From positions 124,001-188,000 of the forward strand of contig NZ_MKJU01000035.1 of the NCBI RefSeq assembly GCF_001854605.1: 64,000 bases of DNA, written 5' to 3'. The position numbers and the translations under genes are program-made. This DNA comes from Pseudoalteromonas amylolytica. GTDB taxonomy: Bacteria; Pseudomonadota; Gammaproteobacteria; Enterobacterales; Alteromonadaceae. Below the pieces are notes generated by a model, which made no database searches, was not told the DNA's origin, and saw nothing but the letters and a program-made list of their open reading frames with translations. Below are positions 35,323 to 44,529 of this stretch, piece after piece (position 1 is the first letter of the stretch; each line of letters opens with the position of its first letter).

Positions 35323-36018
35323 ATGGTGTTACAAACCATCGACTTAACTCAATCTAGGCACTGGCTAAACGATTCGCAAAGAGCGGCTATTCAACAGGTG
35401 ATAAAGGCCAGCTTTTCCAATATCGATCCTGATGAGTATCTGGCAAAGTATTTTGACGATACTAAACCTTTTGAGCGCAAATTAAGACTGTATTACGGTG
35501 ATGGTAAATTGGTGGGATATTGTTTGCTTACGTTTACCAAAGAACCTAAAGTGACAGTGATCAGAGCATCAGCGGCGTTTTTACCCGAGTATCGCAAAGG
35601 AGGAAATACATTTGCATTTTCAATAAAGCATAGTGTTTTTTGCTGGTTAAAAAGGCCATGGCGAAAGCACTTTTATGCCGATACTATGCTTAGCCCCGCA
35701 ATGTATCGTGCGATAGCCAGTAAAACAGCCACAATTTGGCCGCACTTTGCACACCAAGCGCCAGCTGGAATATTTGAACAATTTAACTCAGGCGGTGAGA
35801 TGAGTGGGGCTAACTCGCTGCGTTGTTTGGTACCGGTGAATAGAACGAGTAATTATTCACAGCAGGAATTAGAGACACTTAAAAATAGCGATAAGGCAGA
35901 GATAAAATACTACTGCCAAGTCAATCCTGAGTTTGCTAAGGGCACAGCGCTGTTTGTGATCATTCCAATTAACTTGGTTCAAGTGCTTAAAACCTTATGG
36001 AAAAATTTGCTTAACTAA
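35323..36018 (+). CDS. hypothetical protein with GNAT-like fold
   Basis: A 231-residue cytoplasmic protein. The pattern FERKLRLYYGDGKLVGYCLLTF followed by strand VTVIRASAAFLPEYRKGGNTFAFSIKH resembles the central strands and acetyl-CoA-binding turn of acetyltransferases, but the RxxGxG loop is degenerate (RKGGNT). The C-terminus ends with a hydrophobic stretch (ALFVIIPINLVQVL). I call it GNAT-like only on this pattern; it may be a divergent acyltransferase. Confidence 0.55.
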   Translation: MVLQTIDLTQSRHWLNDSQRAAIQQVIKASFSNIDPDEYLAKYFDDTKPFERKLRLYYGDGKLVGYCLLTFTKEPKVTVIRASAAFLPEYRKGGNTFAFSIKHSVFCWLKRPWRKHFYADTMLSPAMYRAIASKTATIWPHFAHQAPAGIFEQFNSGGEMSGANSLRCLVPVNRTSNYSQQELETLKNSDKAEIKYYCQVNPEFAKGTALFVIIPINLVQVLKTLWKNLLN

Positions 36019-36120
36019 GGCACACATAAAAAGGCGCTTACAAAAATATACATAAAATCGATATTCGCCCCCAGTGCGATAGTCTAAGGTGGTGTTCTTG
36101 CAAACTAAAAGGAGCTTAAC

Positions 36121-37032
36121 GTGGCGATATTTAGATGGTTACTGTTTAGCATAATGATAATTAGCCTAGCGGGCTGCGCAAAGAATGATGGCTCACCTCA
36201 GCAAGCTGATCCTGATTTTATTCCCCAAAATACAACGGCCACTTTTAGCACCGAACAAAGCCCCGTGGTGGTGTTAGACGAAGCACACTATAACTTTCAT
36301 ACCGCAATTGGGCGTTACAAGCCATTCGCTCAAGTTTTGAAAAGCGACGGTTACACCCTAAAGCGGGGTAAAAAAGCCTTTACCTCTGATAATCTTGCAG
36401 GTGTTGATGTGTTGGTTATTGCTAACGCTTTGCACAAGGATAATAGCCGCAATTGGGACGGCCCTTATCACAGCGCCTTAACGCAAGCAGAAGTCGACAC
36501 GTTAAAACAATGGGTGACACAAGGTGGTGCGTTATTATTAATTGCCGACCATATACCATTTCCCAGAGCGATTGCGCCGCTTGTTGGTGCATTTGGCTTT
36601 GAATTTGTGAACGGCCATGTTCAAGAAGTAACCTACAGTAGTGAAAATAACCTGTTGCAGCCTCACGGTATTGTTACTGGGAACAAGCAAAGCGAGCGAG
36701 TCAGTAAGGTAAGAACGCTTGGAGGCGATGCGTTTAAAGCCCCAGAGAATGCCATATCGATCTTGCAACTGCCAGCTGGAGCCACGGCATTAGTGCCAGA
36801 CAAACCTTTCGCTATCAACCAAGATACCAAAAAACAGGCGATAGGTGGTTGGTCTCAAGGAGCGGTGCTTGAAGTCGGCCAAGGCCGTGTTGCAGTATTT
36901 GCAGAAGCCGCCATGTTTACCTCGCAGGTGTATTTACCAACGGGGCAAAAAATCGGTTTTACCTCAGTGGATGCCGAACAAAATGAGCAATTCTTATTAA
37001 ACGTGATGCACTGGCTCTCAGGTGCACTTTAG
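36121..37032 (+). CDS. DUF4350-type lipoprotein with class I glutamine-amidotransferase-like fold
   Basis: A 303-residue lipoprotein; the start is GTG at 36121 after an AAAGGAGC ribosome binding site, and the lipobox is LAGC (Cys19). The remainder shows a Rossmann-like, ThuA/GATase-like pattern: VVVLDEAHYNFHTAIGR, DVLVIANALH, GGALLLIADHIPFP and GRVAVFAEAAMF. DUF4350 domains are of this kind. The catalytic Cys of true amidotransferases is not apparent, so a binding or unknown hydrolytic role is likelier. No operon partner is clear. Confidence 0.72.
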   Translation: MAIFRWLLFSIMIISLAGCAKNDGSPQQADPDFIPQNTTATFSTEQSPVVVLDEAHYNFHTAIGRYKPFAQVLKSDGYTLKRGKKAFTSDNLAGVDVLVIANALHKDNSRNWDGPYHSALTQAEVDTLKQWVTQGGALLLIADHIPFPRAIAPLVGAFGFEFVNGHVQEVTYSSENNLLQPHGIVTGNKQSERVSKVRTLGGDAFKAPENAISILQLPAGATALVPDKPFAINQDTKKQAIGGWSQGAVLEVGQGRVAVFAEAAMFTSQVYLPTGQKIGFTSVDAEQNEQFLLNVMHWLSGAL

Positions 37033-37274
37033 CTGTTAACAGTACATCCTTTCTCTAGGCTGATGCTTTTGGTTATCAGTCTCTTGTCAATTCGACCCAA
37101 AGTGGCCAGCGACTATCACTAGAACGTATCAATGCTGGCAAGTCATAACAGCAGTATTAAAGCCTGCTAAATATGACAGTTGTCAAGGCCCTTTACATGC
37201 AAGATAATGACGCGTTAAATTTACCGAGTTTGTCGCCTGTTTTCTCAATAAAGCTGATTAGATAAGGATCATTA

Positions 37275-39386
37275 ATGCGTATTTGCTTTTTGTTTGCCTG
37301 TTTATTGTTGTTGTCGTTACCAAAAAGCAGTTTTGCCAACGCGCCTACTGAGCAAGAAATTAGCTCGATTAGAGGGCAGCTTGTCGCCATAAACATACAA
37401 CTTGCTCGGTTAGATGAGCGACTTAAACAGCAGCAAATACAAGGGCGTGATGTTAAAGCGTTACAAGCAACGCAACAGGCTTTGAGCTCTCAGCTAGCAG
37501 GCTTAACCGAGAAACTTAATCTGCAAACGCATGGCGATGATATCAAGGCACTACAAGCCACAGAAAAATCACTCAATACCCAGCTAACTAAACTAAACAC
37601 CCAATTAGTCGGAAAAGAAATCAACCATGATATTCGTATTAATGGTGTTGAAAAAAGAATGTCTGACTTGATAGGTACGACCGACCTGTGGTTAACCATC
37701 TTGAGTATTGTGATCACGGTGATCACTGTTGTCGCCGCATTGGGTGGTTATTTGATCTACAGACAAAGCAAGGATGAAGCTACGAGAATTGCATATGAAC
37801 AGATGAAAAAGTTTCTAGATGAGAATAAAGACGAGCTTCTTGAAAACGTCAGAAAAGAGCTAGATCAAAAGTTAACAGAAGCCCACTCATCCGTTGAAGA
37901 GTTGAAGAAGTATATTAAAGAAGCTAGGGTGCTTAATAAAAAGCATCGAGAGATGTGTGTAGAAGTTGAAAACATTCATAAGTCGATGAAAGAGCAAACG
38001 GAAAAAGGCTCAGAGCTTTCCAAAGCTTCGGAACAAACTGAGTTAAGTGTTGACGACCAGCAAAACTCAATACAAGGAATTTTTAACAAAGCCTACACAT
38101 ATTACAAAGGCGAAAAATATCTCAAGGCGCTGGAGCTTTATGAACAAGTGATTCAAATGACTGAAAAACAGGGAAAGCAAGACGACGCGATATATGCGAG
38201 ATTTTTGTTCCATAAAGCGCTTACATTAGACAAGTTGGATAGAACTGAAGAAGAAGTAAGTACATACGAGAGTCTAATTGCCAACTTTGAGCATGATTCA
38301 AATGATAATCTTCAAGAGTGGGTTGCCTCAGCAATGTTAAACATGGGCATAACTATTGGGAATGATGGCCAACCAGAACGAGAGATAAGCACTTACGAAA
38401 AGCTGATCGCTCGTTACCAAGATACAGATAATGAAGATATTAAGGTACAAGTAGCTAAAGCTTATGTTTATAAAGCACTGACTCTTAGGCAACTTAATCA
38501 GTTTGAAGATGCTATCAACACTTATGATGAGATGATCAGCTGTTTTATAGATTCTGATAATGAAAATGTTAAGGAGCAGGTTGCGATTGCCATGAGAAAT
38601 AAAGGGGTTGCACAAGGTAGTTCTCAAGAGGCAATAAACACATATGGTAATTTGATTGAGCGTTTTAAGCTGTCAGAATCTGAAGAAGTGCAAATTCAAG
38701 TCGCTAAAGCAATGTTGAACAAAGGGGTTGCAGAAGGAGTTCTTGAGAACCTCCTGAATGAAATAACGAATTATGATGATTTGATCGAGCGCTTTAGCGA
38801 TACAAAAAATGAACAAATACAAGAGTTGGTCGCCAATGCGATGCTGTATAAAGGGATCACTCAACAGATGCTTGATGAAACAGAAGGCTTATACTCCACC
38901 TATAACAAGTTACTGAACCGCTTTAAAGCGTCAGATAATGATACGATCCAAGTATATGTTGCCAGAGCATGGCGCAATATTGGTGTTGCACAAGGCAAAG
39001 AAGGTCAGTCAGCTAAAGCAATAAGCACTTACAACTTGCTAATAGAGCATTTTAAGGAGACTGAGAATGAAGGTGTGAATACTGAAATTGCAAAGGCAAT
39101 GTTAAATAAAGGAGTTGAACAAGGGGAGTTGGGTGAACCTCAAGACGAAATTGAGAGCTATGATGACCTCATTAAAAGGTTTAATCACTCTAACGATAAT
39201 GACATCCAAGAGCAGGTTGCAAAGTCTATGTTTTATAAAGCAATTACGCTCAGAGATTTAGGCGAAACTAAACAAGCAATCAAAGTATATGATGAGTTGA
39301 TAGAGCATTTTGAACACTCAGATAGTTCTGCTATTCAAGGGATTGTAAAGCGTGCTCGGGTAGACAAAAACAAGCTGCTCGACTAA
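37275..39386 (+). CDS. membrane-anchored coiled-coil and TPR-like repeat protein
   Basis: A 703-residue protein with a signal peptide (about 1-22), a Gln/Leu-rich coiled coil (25-125), a transmembrane helix (about 137-160) and a second coiled coil (165-255). Then follow TPR-like units: at least nine segments of 40-55 residues start with a Tyr-x-x-Leu/Met-Ile/Leu signature (for example STYEKLIARYQDTDNE) and continue QVAKAMLNKG. With a signal peptide plus one internal helix, the repeats would be cytoplasmic and the first coiled coil periplasmic. The repeats resemble a TPR variant for protein binding. Partners unknown. Confidence 0.75.
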   Translation: MRICFLFACLLLLSLPKSSFANAPTEQEISSIRGQLVAINIQLARLDERLKQQQIQGRDVKALQATQQALSSQLAGLTEKLNLQTHGDDIKALQATEKSLNTQLTKLNTQLVGKEINHDIRINGVEKRMSDLIGTTDLWLTILSIVITVITVVAALGGYLIYRQSKDEATRIAYEQMKKFLDENKDELLENVRKELDQKLTEAHSSVEELKKYIKEARVLNKKHREMCVEVENIHKSMKEQTEKGSELSKASEQTELSVDDQQNSIQGIFNKAYTYYKGEKYLKALELYEQVIQMTEKQGKQDDAIYARFLFHKALTLDKLDRTEEEVSTYESLIANFEHDSNDNLQEWVASAMLNMGITIGNDGQPEREISTYEKLIARYQDTDNEDIKVQVAKAYVYKALTLRQLNQFEDAINTYDEMISCFIDSDNENVKEQVAIAMRNKGVAQGSSQEAINTYGNLIERFKLSESEEVQIQVAKAMLNKGVAEGVLENLLNEITNYDDLIERFSDTKNEQIQELVANAMLYKGITQQMLDETEGLYSTYNKLLNRFKASDNDTIQVYVARAWRNIGVAQGKEGQSAKAISTYNLLIEHFKETENEGVNTEIAKAMLNKGVEQGELGEPQDEIESYDDLIKRFNHSNDNDIQEQVAKSMFYKAITLRDLGETKQAIKVYDELIEHFEHSDSSAIQGIVKRARVDKNKLLD

Positions 39387-39409
39387 TCAGTTAGCATTAT
39401 TGTCGCAAA

Positions 39410-39434
39410 TCGGGTAGGCGGTATTGCTACCCGA
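39410..39434. terminator. hairpin between convergent repeat-protein and hmp genes
   Basis: TCGGGTAG and CTACCCGA form a perfect eight-base-pair stem around nine bases. On minus it is followed by TTTG, on plus by AACAA, so it is better as a terminator for the hmp operon. Confidence 0.55.
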
Positions 39435-39462
39435 AACAACCACTTATCAATATTGGTGAGGT

Positions 39463-40626
39463 TTACAAACTCTCGTGAGGCCCAAACACTTCATACAAAA
39501 TTCGATCTGGCGCGACGCCCAGTGCCAATAGCTGCTGCTTAACAGCTGCCATAAACGCGGTGGGGCCACAAAGATAAAACTCGCCATGTTCATAGGGGAG
39601 TGACAGCGCACTGTGTTGTAGTTCGATTCGACCAGTTTTATCACCGCTATCGCTGTGCTCATACCAAACTTCTTTGCAAAGGTTTGAATGTTGCGCCGCT
39701 AGTTGCTCAATAGGGTGTTTAAAGCTGTGTTGAGACTCATCCACACAGGCATGAATAAATGCGAGTTGGGCACTGCTTTCAATGGCTAAAGCCTGTTCTA
39801 ACATCGCCATCATGGGAGTGATGCCTACGCCTGCGCTAATAAATACTTTGTCATTAGCGGCTGCTTGTAGCACGAAATCCCCTGCGGGTGGGTAGAGGGT
39901 AACGGTATCGCCAACGTGCAACTGGTGGAGGTGAGTTGAAACCAACCCTTCACGTTTCACACTGATACGATAATGATCGTGTTTGGGCGCTTGCGACAGT
40001 GAATATTGGCGAATTTGTGTATTTTCGCTTGCTGCTGGGTTAACACTGATGGCGATAAACTGGCCTGCCTGATAACGGGTGATAGCGCGGCCATCGCAAG
40101 GTTTTAGATAAAAGCTCATTACATTTTCTGACTCTTTTACAAGCTCAGTAATCACAAACTCTCGGCCATCTCGCCAACCCCCTGGTTGCTGTTCAACGGT
40201 GCGATATAGGCCTTCTTCTTGAGTGATAAACAAATCCGCTAAAAAGCCATAGGCTTCACGCCACGCTTGCTCGATGTCAGGGGTAAATTGCTCAGGTGCA
40301 AGCTCTTTTAGAGTTTCAATCAAGTGATGCCCTACAATGTCATAATGCTTAGCTTGAATATTTAAACTCACATGTTTGTGATTAATACGCCCAATGGCCT
40401 GCTCTAAAACCTGTGGGTTATCAATATGGGTTGCATAGGCGGCGATGGCGTTAAACAAAGCAAACTGCTGCTTACCAGTGTGCTGATTGGTCATATTGAA
40501 AATGTTTTTCAATTCTGGGTTGTGTGAAAACATACGTTGATAAAAATGGGCGGTCACAGCAGTGCCTGCACCACTTAACAAAGGAATAGTGCTTTTGACC
40601 AAAGAAATCGTACGCTCAGATAACAT
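39463..40626 (-). CDS. hmp: flavohemoglobin nitric oxide dioxygenase
   Basis: A 387-residue flavohemoprotein that converts nitric oxide and oxygen to nitrate. The globin domain (1-140) has the distal Tyr in HFYQRMF, distal Gln in the NQHTGKQQ segment and proximal His in NHKHVSLN. The FAD domain shows RQYSLS and the NAD domain GVGITPMMAML. The ATG at 40626 follows GGAG; the upstream in-frame start is less natural. It is the last gene of the operon with nnrS and a small membrane protein, and should be induced by NorR. Confidence 0.95.
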   Translation of the reverse strand: MLSERTISLVKSTIPLLSGAGTAVTAHFYQRMFSHNPELKNIFNMTNQHTGKQQFALFNAIAAYATHIDNPQVLEQAIGRINHKHVSLNIQAKHYDIVGHHLIETLKELAPEQFTPDIEQAWREAYGFLADLFITQEEGLYRTVEQQPGGWRDGREFVITELVKESENVMSFYLKPCDGRAITRYQAGQFIAISVNPAASENTQIRQYSLSQAPKHDHYRISVKREGLVSTHLHQLHVGDTVTLYPPAGDFVLQAAANDKVFISAGVGITPMMAMLEQALAIESSAQLAFIHACVDESQHSFKHPIEQLAAQHSNLCKEVWYEHSDSGDKTGRIELQHSALSLPYEHGEFYLCGPTAFMAAVKQQLLALGVAPDRILYEVFGPHESL

Positions 40627-40645
40627 ATAAACTCCAAATAAAAAA

Positions 40646-41860
40646 TTAACCACGACGACCGTCTACACGCTTTTGCGTGAGCACGGTAAAGTAGTAACGA
40701 ACAAATAAAGCAAAACCAACACACCAAAGCGCGGCGCTGTATAACCAAGCATGATGTGGGTTGATGAGATAGGGTAAAAACACTCGACATATCGCCGCCA
40801 ATGCAATCATTAAAAAGGCCGCGTTAACCGTAGCATTGACCTGTAAGGGTCTACCGGTGTGACCCAACGATACGCGGGCCATCATGGCAATAATGAGTAG
40901 GCCAATACCACCGAGGGTGATCAAATGTAATGCATCGGCAAAGGCGATAACGGGGCTAAAAAAGTGACTTGCTAGCAACAATAGGCCTACGGCACCAAAG
41001 GCATAACCAAGGTGTAATGACCAAAGCAGTGAAACGGCCAGAACCTTACGGTTAAACCACAGTACACTGCGAGTTAGATGCAACAAGGCTGCAAGTGCCA
41101 GTAAGTAACCGGGATTAAGCGGCAGCCTAAATACTTCACTGAGTACAAACCCGCTGACACCAAAGATGCTTACCCAAAGCAGTATTCGGTCAAGTTTAGG
41201 CGTGCGTATTTGTGTATCCAGCGCTAGCCCTCGGGCGGTAAAAAATGGGATCACACGACCCCCAATGATGCCAATCAGCAGCATAAACATCAAAACCGCC
41301 ACTTGTGTGAACGTGCGTGCTAACACAAAATCACCTCGTTCAATTATCAGTAAAAACAGTGCATTAAAAATGCAAAGGGCGGATAGAATGACAATGAATA
41401 TATAGTTGTTCTTAGATTTAGCGCGTAGCAACATGGTGCTTAAAAAGGCAATCGCGGTTAGCCAAAAAGTCAGCTGGCCAATTAACACCAACCACACAAG
41501 GTTAGGATGTACAAAGAACACATAGCGGGTAAGGCACCAAATTGCGACCAATAGGCCAAGTTTGTAACCACTCACACTTGGCACGTTGGTCCAGGTTTGC
41601 GCCGCCGTGAGCAGAAAACCGCTCGCGACGGCTCCTGCAAAGGCAAAAATCATTTCATGTGCATGCCAAAGTGTGGCGGGGACTTGGGCGCGCCAGCTTA
41701 GCTCTCCTGCTAAGACGCCCGCCCAAAGTGCAACGCTTAAGATTGCCCAAATAGCGGCGCATAAAAACATAGGCCTGAATGCCAGCATAAAGAAAGGCCA
41801 ATGTTGAATTTGATACCACTTATATTCGGCTATTGGCTCAAGCAAATTGATGGGGCGCAT
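40646..41860 (-). CDS. nnrS: NnrS family multispanning membrane heme/copper protein
   Basis: A 404-residue protein with about twelve hydrophobic helices. The NnrS signature is present: WHAHEMIFAFAGAVASGFLLTAAQTW near residue 60, and GGRVIPFFTARG further on, plus conserved His and Trp residues proposed to bind heme and copper. NnrS protects against nitrosative stress, probably by limiting iron-nitrosyl formation. The ATG at 41860 overlaps the stop of the upstream small gene (TAATG) and follows GGAGGTGA. It lies 19 bases before hmp. Confidence 0.92.
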   Translation of the reverse strand: MRPINLLEPIAEYKWYQIQHWPFFMLAFRPMFLCAAIWAILSVALWAGVLAGELSWRAQVPATLWHAHEMIFAFAGAVASGFLLTAAQTWTNVPSVSGYKLGLLVAIWCLTRYVFFVHPNLVWLVLIGQLTFWLTAIAFLSTMLLRAKSKNNYIFIVILSALCIFNALFLLIIERGDFVLARTFTQVAVLMFMLLIGIIGGRVIPFFTARGLALDTQIRTPKLDRILLWVSIFGVSGFVLSEVFRLPLNPGYLLALAALLHLTRSVLWFNRKVLAVSLLWSLHLGYAFGAVGLLLLASHFFSPVIAFADALHLITLGGIGLLIIAMMARVSLGHTGRPLQVNATVNAAFLMIALAAICRVFLPYLINPHHAWLYSAALWCVGFALFVRYYFTVLTQKRVDGRRG

Positions 41861-42084
41861 TACTTCACCTCCATGCCTGATTGATACTGACAAACACAGC
41901 GCACTACATAGCTGAGTTTAAACAGTGCAGCGATAACAATACTCGAAATATGCAGCGCAACCTGTGTTGGTAACGTGAAATATGAAGCCAATGGGTAACT
42001 GGCCAGTACGCTGGCGCTAAAGCACAGCGCCAGTAATACCAGAGTGACATTAGCGGCTTTGAGTAAAATGGTGGCATCTAGCAT
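41860..42084 (-). CDS. small two-helix membrane protein, first gene of the NO-response operon
   Basis: A 74-residue protein with two hydrophobic segments (about 8-30 and 39-60) and a short polar tail ending GMEVK. Its stop overlaps the nnrS start by one base, so the two are translationally coupled. The ATG at 42084 is chosen over an in-frame TTG six bases earlier. No family recognised; position directly downstream of the NorR-dependent promoter indicates a role in nitric-oxide response. Confidence 0.75.
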   Translation of the reverse strand: MLDATILLKAANVTLVLLALCFSASVLASYPLASYFTLPTQVALHISSIVIAALFKLSYVVRCVCQYQSGMEVK

Positions 42085-42120
42085 GAGCAATCACTTCTAG
42101 AGATAAACAATGCTTTGCTA

Positions 42121-42137
42121 TAGCAGACTCTGTGCCA
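42121..42137 (-). promoter_or_regulatory. sigma-54 (-24/-12) promoter of the nnrS-hmp operon
   Basis: On minus the sequence is TGGCAC-AGAGT-CTGCTA. The GG and GC elements are exactly 12 bases apart, and only one base of the -12 TTGC block differs. It lies about 37 bases before the first start codon and downstream of the NorR boxes. Confidence 0.75.
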
Positions 42138-42175
42138 AAAAATAATTTCTTATAATTCAATTGGTTGTAGTTTTT

Positions 42176-42245
42176 GTGATTGTGACATGAGTCAAATTGA
42201 CATATATTGATTTGTATCTAAATAAACTAAATGGGTCATTTTGAC
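42176..42245. promoter_or_regulatory. three NorR-box-like sites
   Basis: The NorR consensus GTCA-N3-TGAC occurs perfectly at 42191-42201 (spacer AAT) and 42235-42245 (spacer TTT); a near match, GTGA-TTG-TGAC, lies at 42176-42186. The third site touches the norR start codon, fitting autoregulation. Confidence 0.82.
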
Positions 42246-43808
42246 ATGAACGCGCAGTCTCTTTCTCAATTACTCACGCTAAGCGTGGCTTTGACCCGTG
42301 CACAGTCCTCGGATACGTCCCATTCAGTGACAGGGTTTTATAATGCACTGATCCAAGCGGTTAAAGCATGTATCAATGCCGATGCGGTCGCTTTACTGCT
42401 CAATCAAAATGGGACTTTGACCCCTGTTGCACTGGAAGGGTTAACACGGGATACCTTTGGCCGTCGTTTTGAACTGAATGCTCATCCACGGCTTGCGGCC
42501 ATCAGTAAAGCGCGAGGTCCGATAAGGTTTGATGAACACAGTAACTTGCCAGACCCCTATGATGGTTTACTGTTGGCAACCGATGGTGATATGCCAGTAC
42601 ATTCTTGCATGGGTATGGCGTTGTTTGACGAACAACAGCTATTAGGCGTGTTAACCTTTGACAGTTTAACAATTGGCCGCTTTACCAGATTTAGTGACTC
42701 TTTTTTGCAGCATATTAACGACATCGTGAATGAGCAGCTCAAATGTGCGCTATACAATGAGCAACTGCTTAGGAAAGCGCAACATGGCAATGCGTTGATG
42801 AGTGCTTTAAATCAGGCTGCCCACGATATGGTGGGGCAAAGCGCGCCAATGCAAGGACTTAAAAATGACGTGCAGCTTGTAGCCAGCTCAGACTTTACCG
42901 TACTGATTTTAGGCGAAACGGGCACAGGTAAAGAGTTGGTGGCACGTAATATTCACAAGTCTTCACAACGAGCGGAGCAGGCTTTTGTGCAGGTTAATTG
43001 TGCTTCGTTGCCAGAAAGTCTGGCTGAAAGTGAATTTTTTGGTCATCGTAAAGGCGCGTTTACTGGTGCTGATAAACACCGAGAAGGTAAGTTTCTACTG
43101 GCCGACGGTGGCACGATTTTTCTCGATGAGATTGGTGAGTTACCGCTTAGTATTCAGAGTAAGTTATTGAGAGTGCTACAAAGTGGGGAAATTCAACCGG
43201 TAGGGGCAGATCAAACACAGCAAGTTAATGTACGCGTGATAGCAGCCACCAATCGCGACCTTAAACAGGAAGTTGCCCAGGGGCGATTCCGCGCCGACTT
43301 ATACCACCGTTTAAGTGTTTATCCCATTAGTGTTCCGCCACTTAGAGCCAGACGTGAAGATATTCCACTGTTGGCGGGTTTTTTTATCGAACAAGTAAGA
43401 AAAAAGCTTGGAATCAAGCAACTTACCATGCACAACCAGTTGTCAAAGCTGTTAATGAACTACGACTGGCCGGGCAATATAAGAGAGCTTGAACATGTTA
43501 TAAGCCGCAGCGCGCTCAAAGCCAAGCAGGCACAGTGGCCCACACAGATCATCAGTATTGAACCTTCGCACTGTGAATTACAAGCTCGAGATATGATGGG
43601 TGGAGCGCACGTCATTGAAGAGCCAGTAAGTATTGATATTGAGCCTTTAAAACAGGCGGTAGATGAGTTCCAGCGTAAGCGGATCATTCAAGCACTTGAA
43701 GTGAACAATCTAAACTGGTCAGCGACGGCCAGAGCCTTACAGGTAGATAGGGCCAACTTAGTGCGTTTGGCTAAACGCCTAAATATTCAGGTTAAAAAAC
43801 ATTTGTGA
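42246..43808 (+). CDS. norR: nitric-oxide-responsive sigma-54 activator NorR
   Basis: A 520-residue activator. The N-terminal GAF domain keeps residues implicated in the non-heme iron site of E. coli NorR: HPRL, LPDPYDGL and VHSCMG. The AAA+ domain has Walker A GETGTGKE and an exact GAFTGA loop; the C-terminus is a Fis-like helix-turn-helix (SATARALQVDRANLVRLAKRL). When nitric oxide binds the iron, ATPase activity is released and sigma-54 promoters fire. I start at the ATG at 42246 so that the NorR box stays outside the gene; an in-frame ATG 15 bases upstream is possible. Divergent to its targets. Confidence 0.94.
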   Translation: MNAQSLSQLLTLSVALTRAQSSDTSHSVTGFYNALIQAVKACINADAVALLLNQNGTLTPVALEGLTRDTFGRRFELNAHPRLAAISKARGPIRFDEHSNLPDPYDGLLLATDGDMPVHSCMGMALFDEQQLLGVLTFDSLTIGRFTRFSDSFLQHINDIVNEQLKCALYNEQLLRKAQHGNALMSALNQAAHDMVGQSAPMQGLKNDVQLVASSDFTVLILGETGTGKELVARNIHKSSQRAEQAFVQVNCASLPESLAESEFFGHRKGAFTGADKHREGKFLLADGGTIFLDEIGELPLSIQSKLLRVLQSGEIQPVGADQTQQVNVRVIAATNRDLKQEVAQGRFRADLYHRLSVYPISVPPLRARREDIPLLAGFFIEQVRKKLGIKQLTMHNQLSKLLMNYDWPGNIRELEHVISRSALKAKQAQWPTQIISIEPSHCELQARDMMGGAHVIEEPVSIDIEPLKQAVDEFQRKRIIQALEVNNLNWSATARALQVDRANLVRLAKRLNIQVKKHL

Positions 43809-44055
43809 GTTAGGCGAGTAATGAGTTTGGGCGGGTAGGTATAGTTGCATTGAGCCGCTCTAAACTAGTTTTAAATCTACGAAAAAAGCATTGCAATTAC
43901 AACTACGATTAGCAATGTGAATCACTCTCAATAATGTTATAAGTCATTTATTTTAAAAGAATATATTAAATGTCTGCTTAGTGCTAATCAGTCTTGCGTT
44001 GTGCTTATTTTGAACTAGGGTTATGGAGCGTGTGTTTGTATTTTTAGGGGGCCCC

Positions 44056-44526
44056 ATGCAGGGTAACAAGCAAGTTTTAAACGTATTAAACCGAATACTG
44101 ACGTTAGAGCTCACCTCAATAAACCAATATTTTTTGCATGCCCGCATGTATAAAAACTGGGGCTTAGAGGAGCTAAACGAAAAAGCCTACAAAAAGTCTA
44201 TCAAAGACATGAAACAAGCCGACGACTTGATTGAGCGTATTTTGTTTTTAGAAGGACTACCCAATTTACAACATCTTGAAAAGCTGCGTATTGGTGAGCA
44301 GACAGAAGAAATGCTTAGCTGTGACCTTGCGTTTGAGATGGAGCAAATTCCTGAGCTGAAGTCAGCCATTGCTTTGTGTGAGCAAGAACATGATTATGTG
44401 AGCCGAGAGCTACTAGAAGATATTCTTGAGTATGAAGAAGAATACGTAGACTGGATAGAAGCGCAGCAATACCTGATCAAACACACTGGCATTGAAAATT
44501 ATCTGCAATCGCAGATTGAGGAGTAG
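44056..44526 (+). CDS. bfr: bacterioferritin, heme-binding type subunit with degenerate ferroxidase site
   Basis: A 156-residue bacterioferritin subunit. Met52, the axial heme ligand, is kept. The di-iron site is partly lost: Glu18, Glu94 and Glu127 remain but the positions of Glu51, His54 and His130 hold Asp, Gln and Tyr. Such heme-type subunits pair with ferroxidase-type subunits in bacteria with two bfr genes. The ATG at 44056 follows AGGGGG; a longer start would add 11 unrelated residues. The second bfr gene starts three bases after its stop. Confidence 0.92.
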   Translation: MQGNKQVLNVLNRILTLELTSINQYFLHARMYKNWGLEELNEKAYKKSIKDMKQADDLIERILFLEGLPNLQHLEKLRIGEQTEEMLSCDLAFEMEQIPELKSAIALCEQEHDYVSRELLEDILEYEEEYVDWIEAQQYLIKHTGIENYLQSQIEE

Positions 44527-44529
44527 AGT

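Noticed and set aside
38337..38864. Open frames antisense to the TPR-like repeat gene
   Set aside because: They arise from the repeated codon pattern of the sense gene, with Ile- and Phe-rich nonsense products and no start signals.
43860..44050. Fur box before the bacterioferritin genes
   Set aside because: The region is AT-rich, but no 19-base palindrome close to the Fur consensus could be found by eye.
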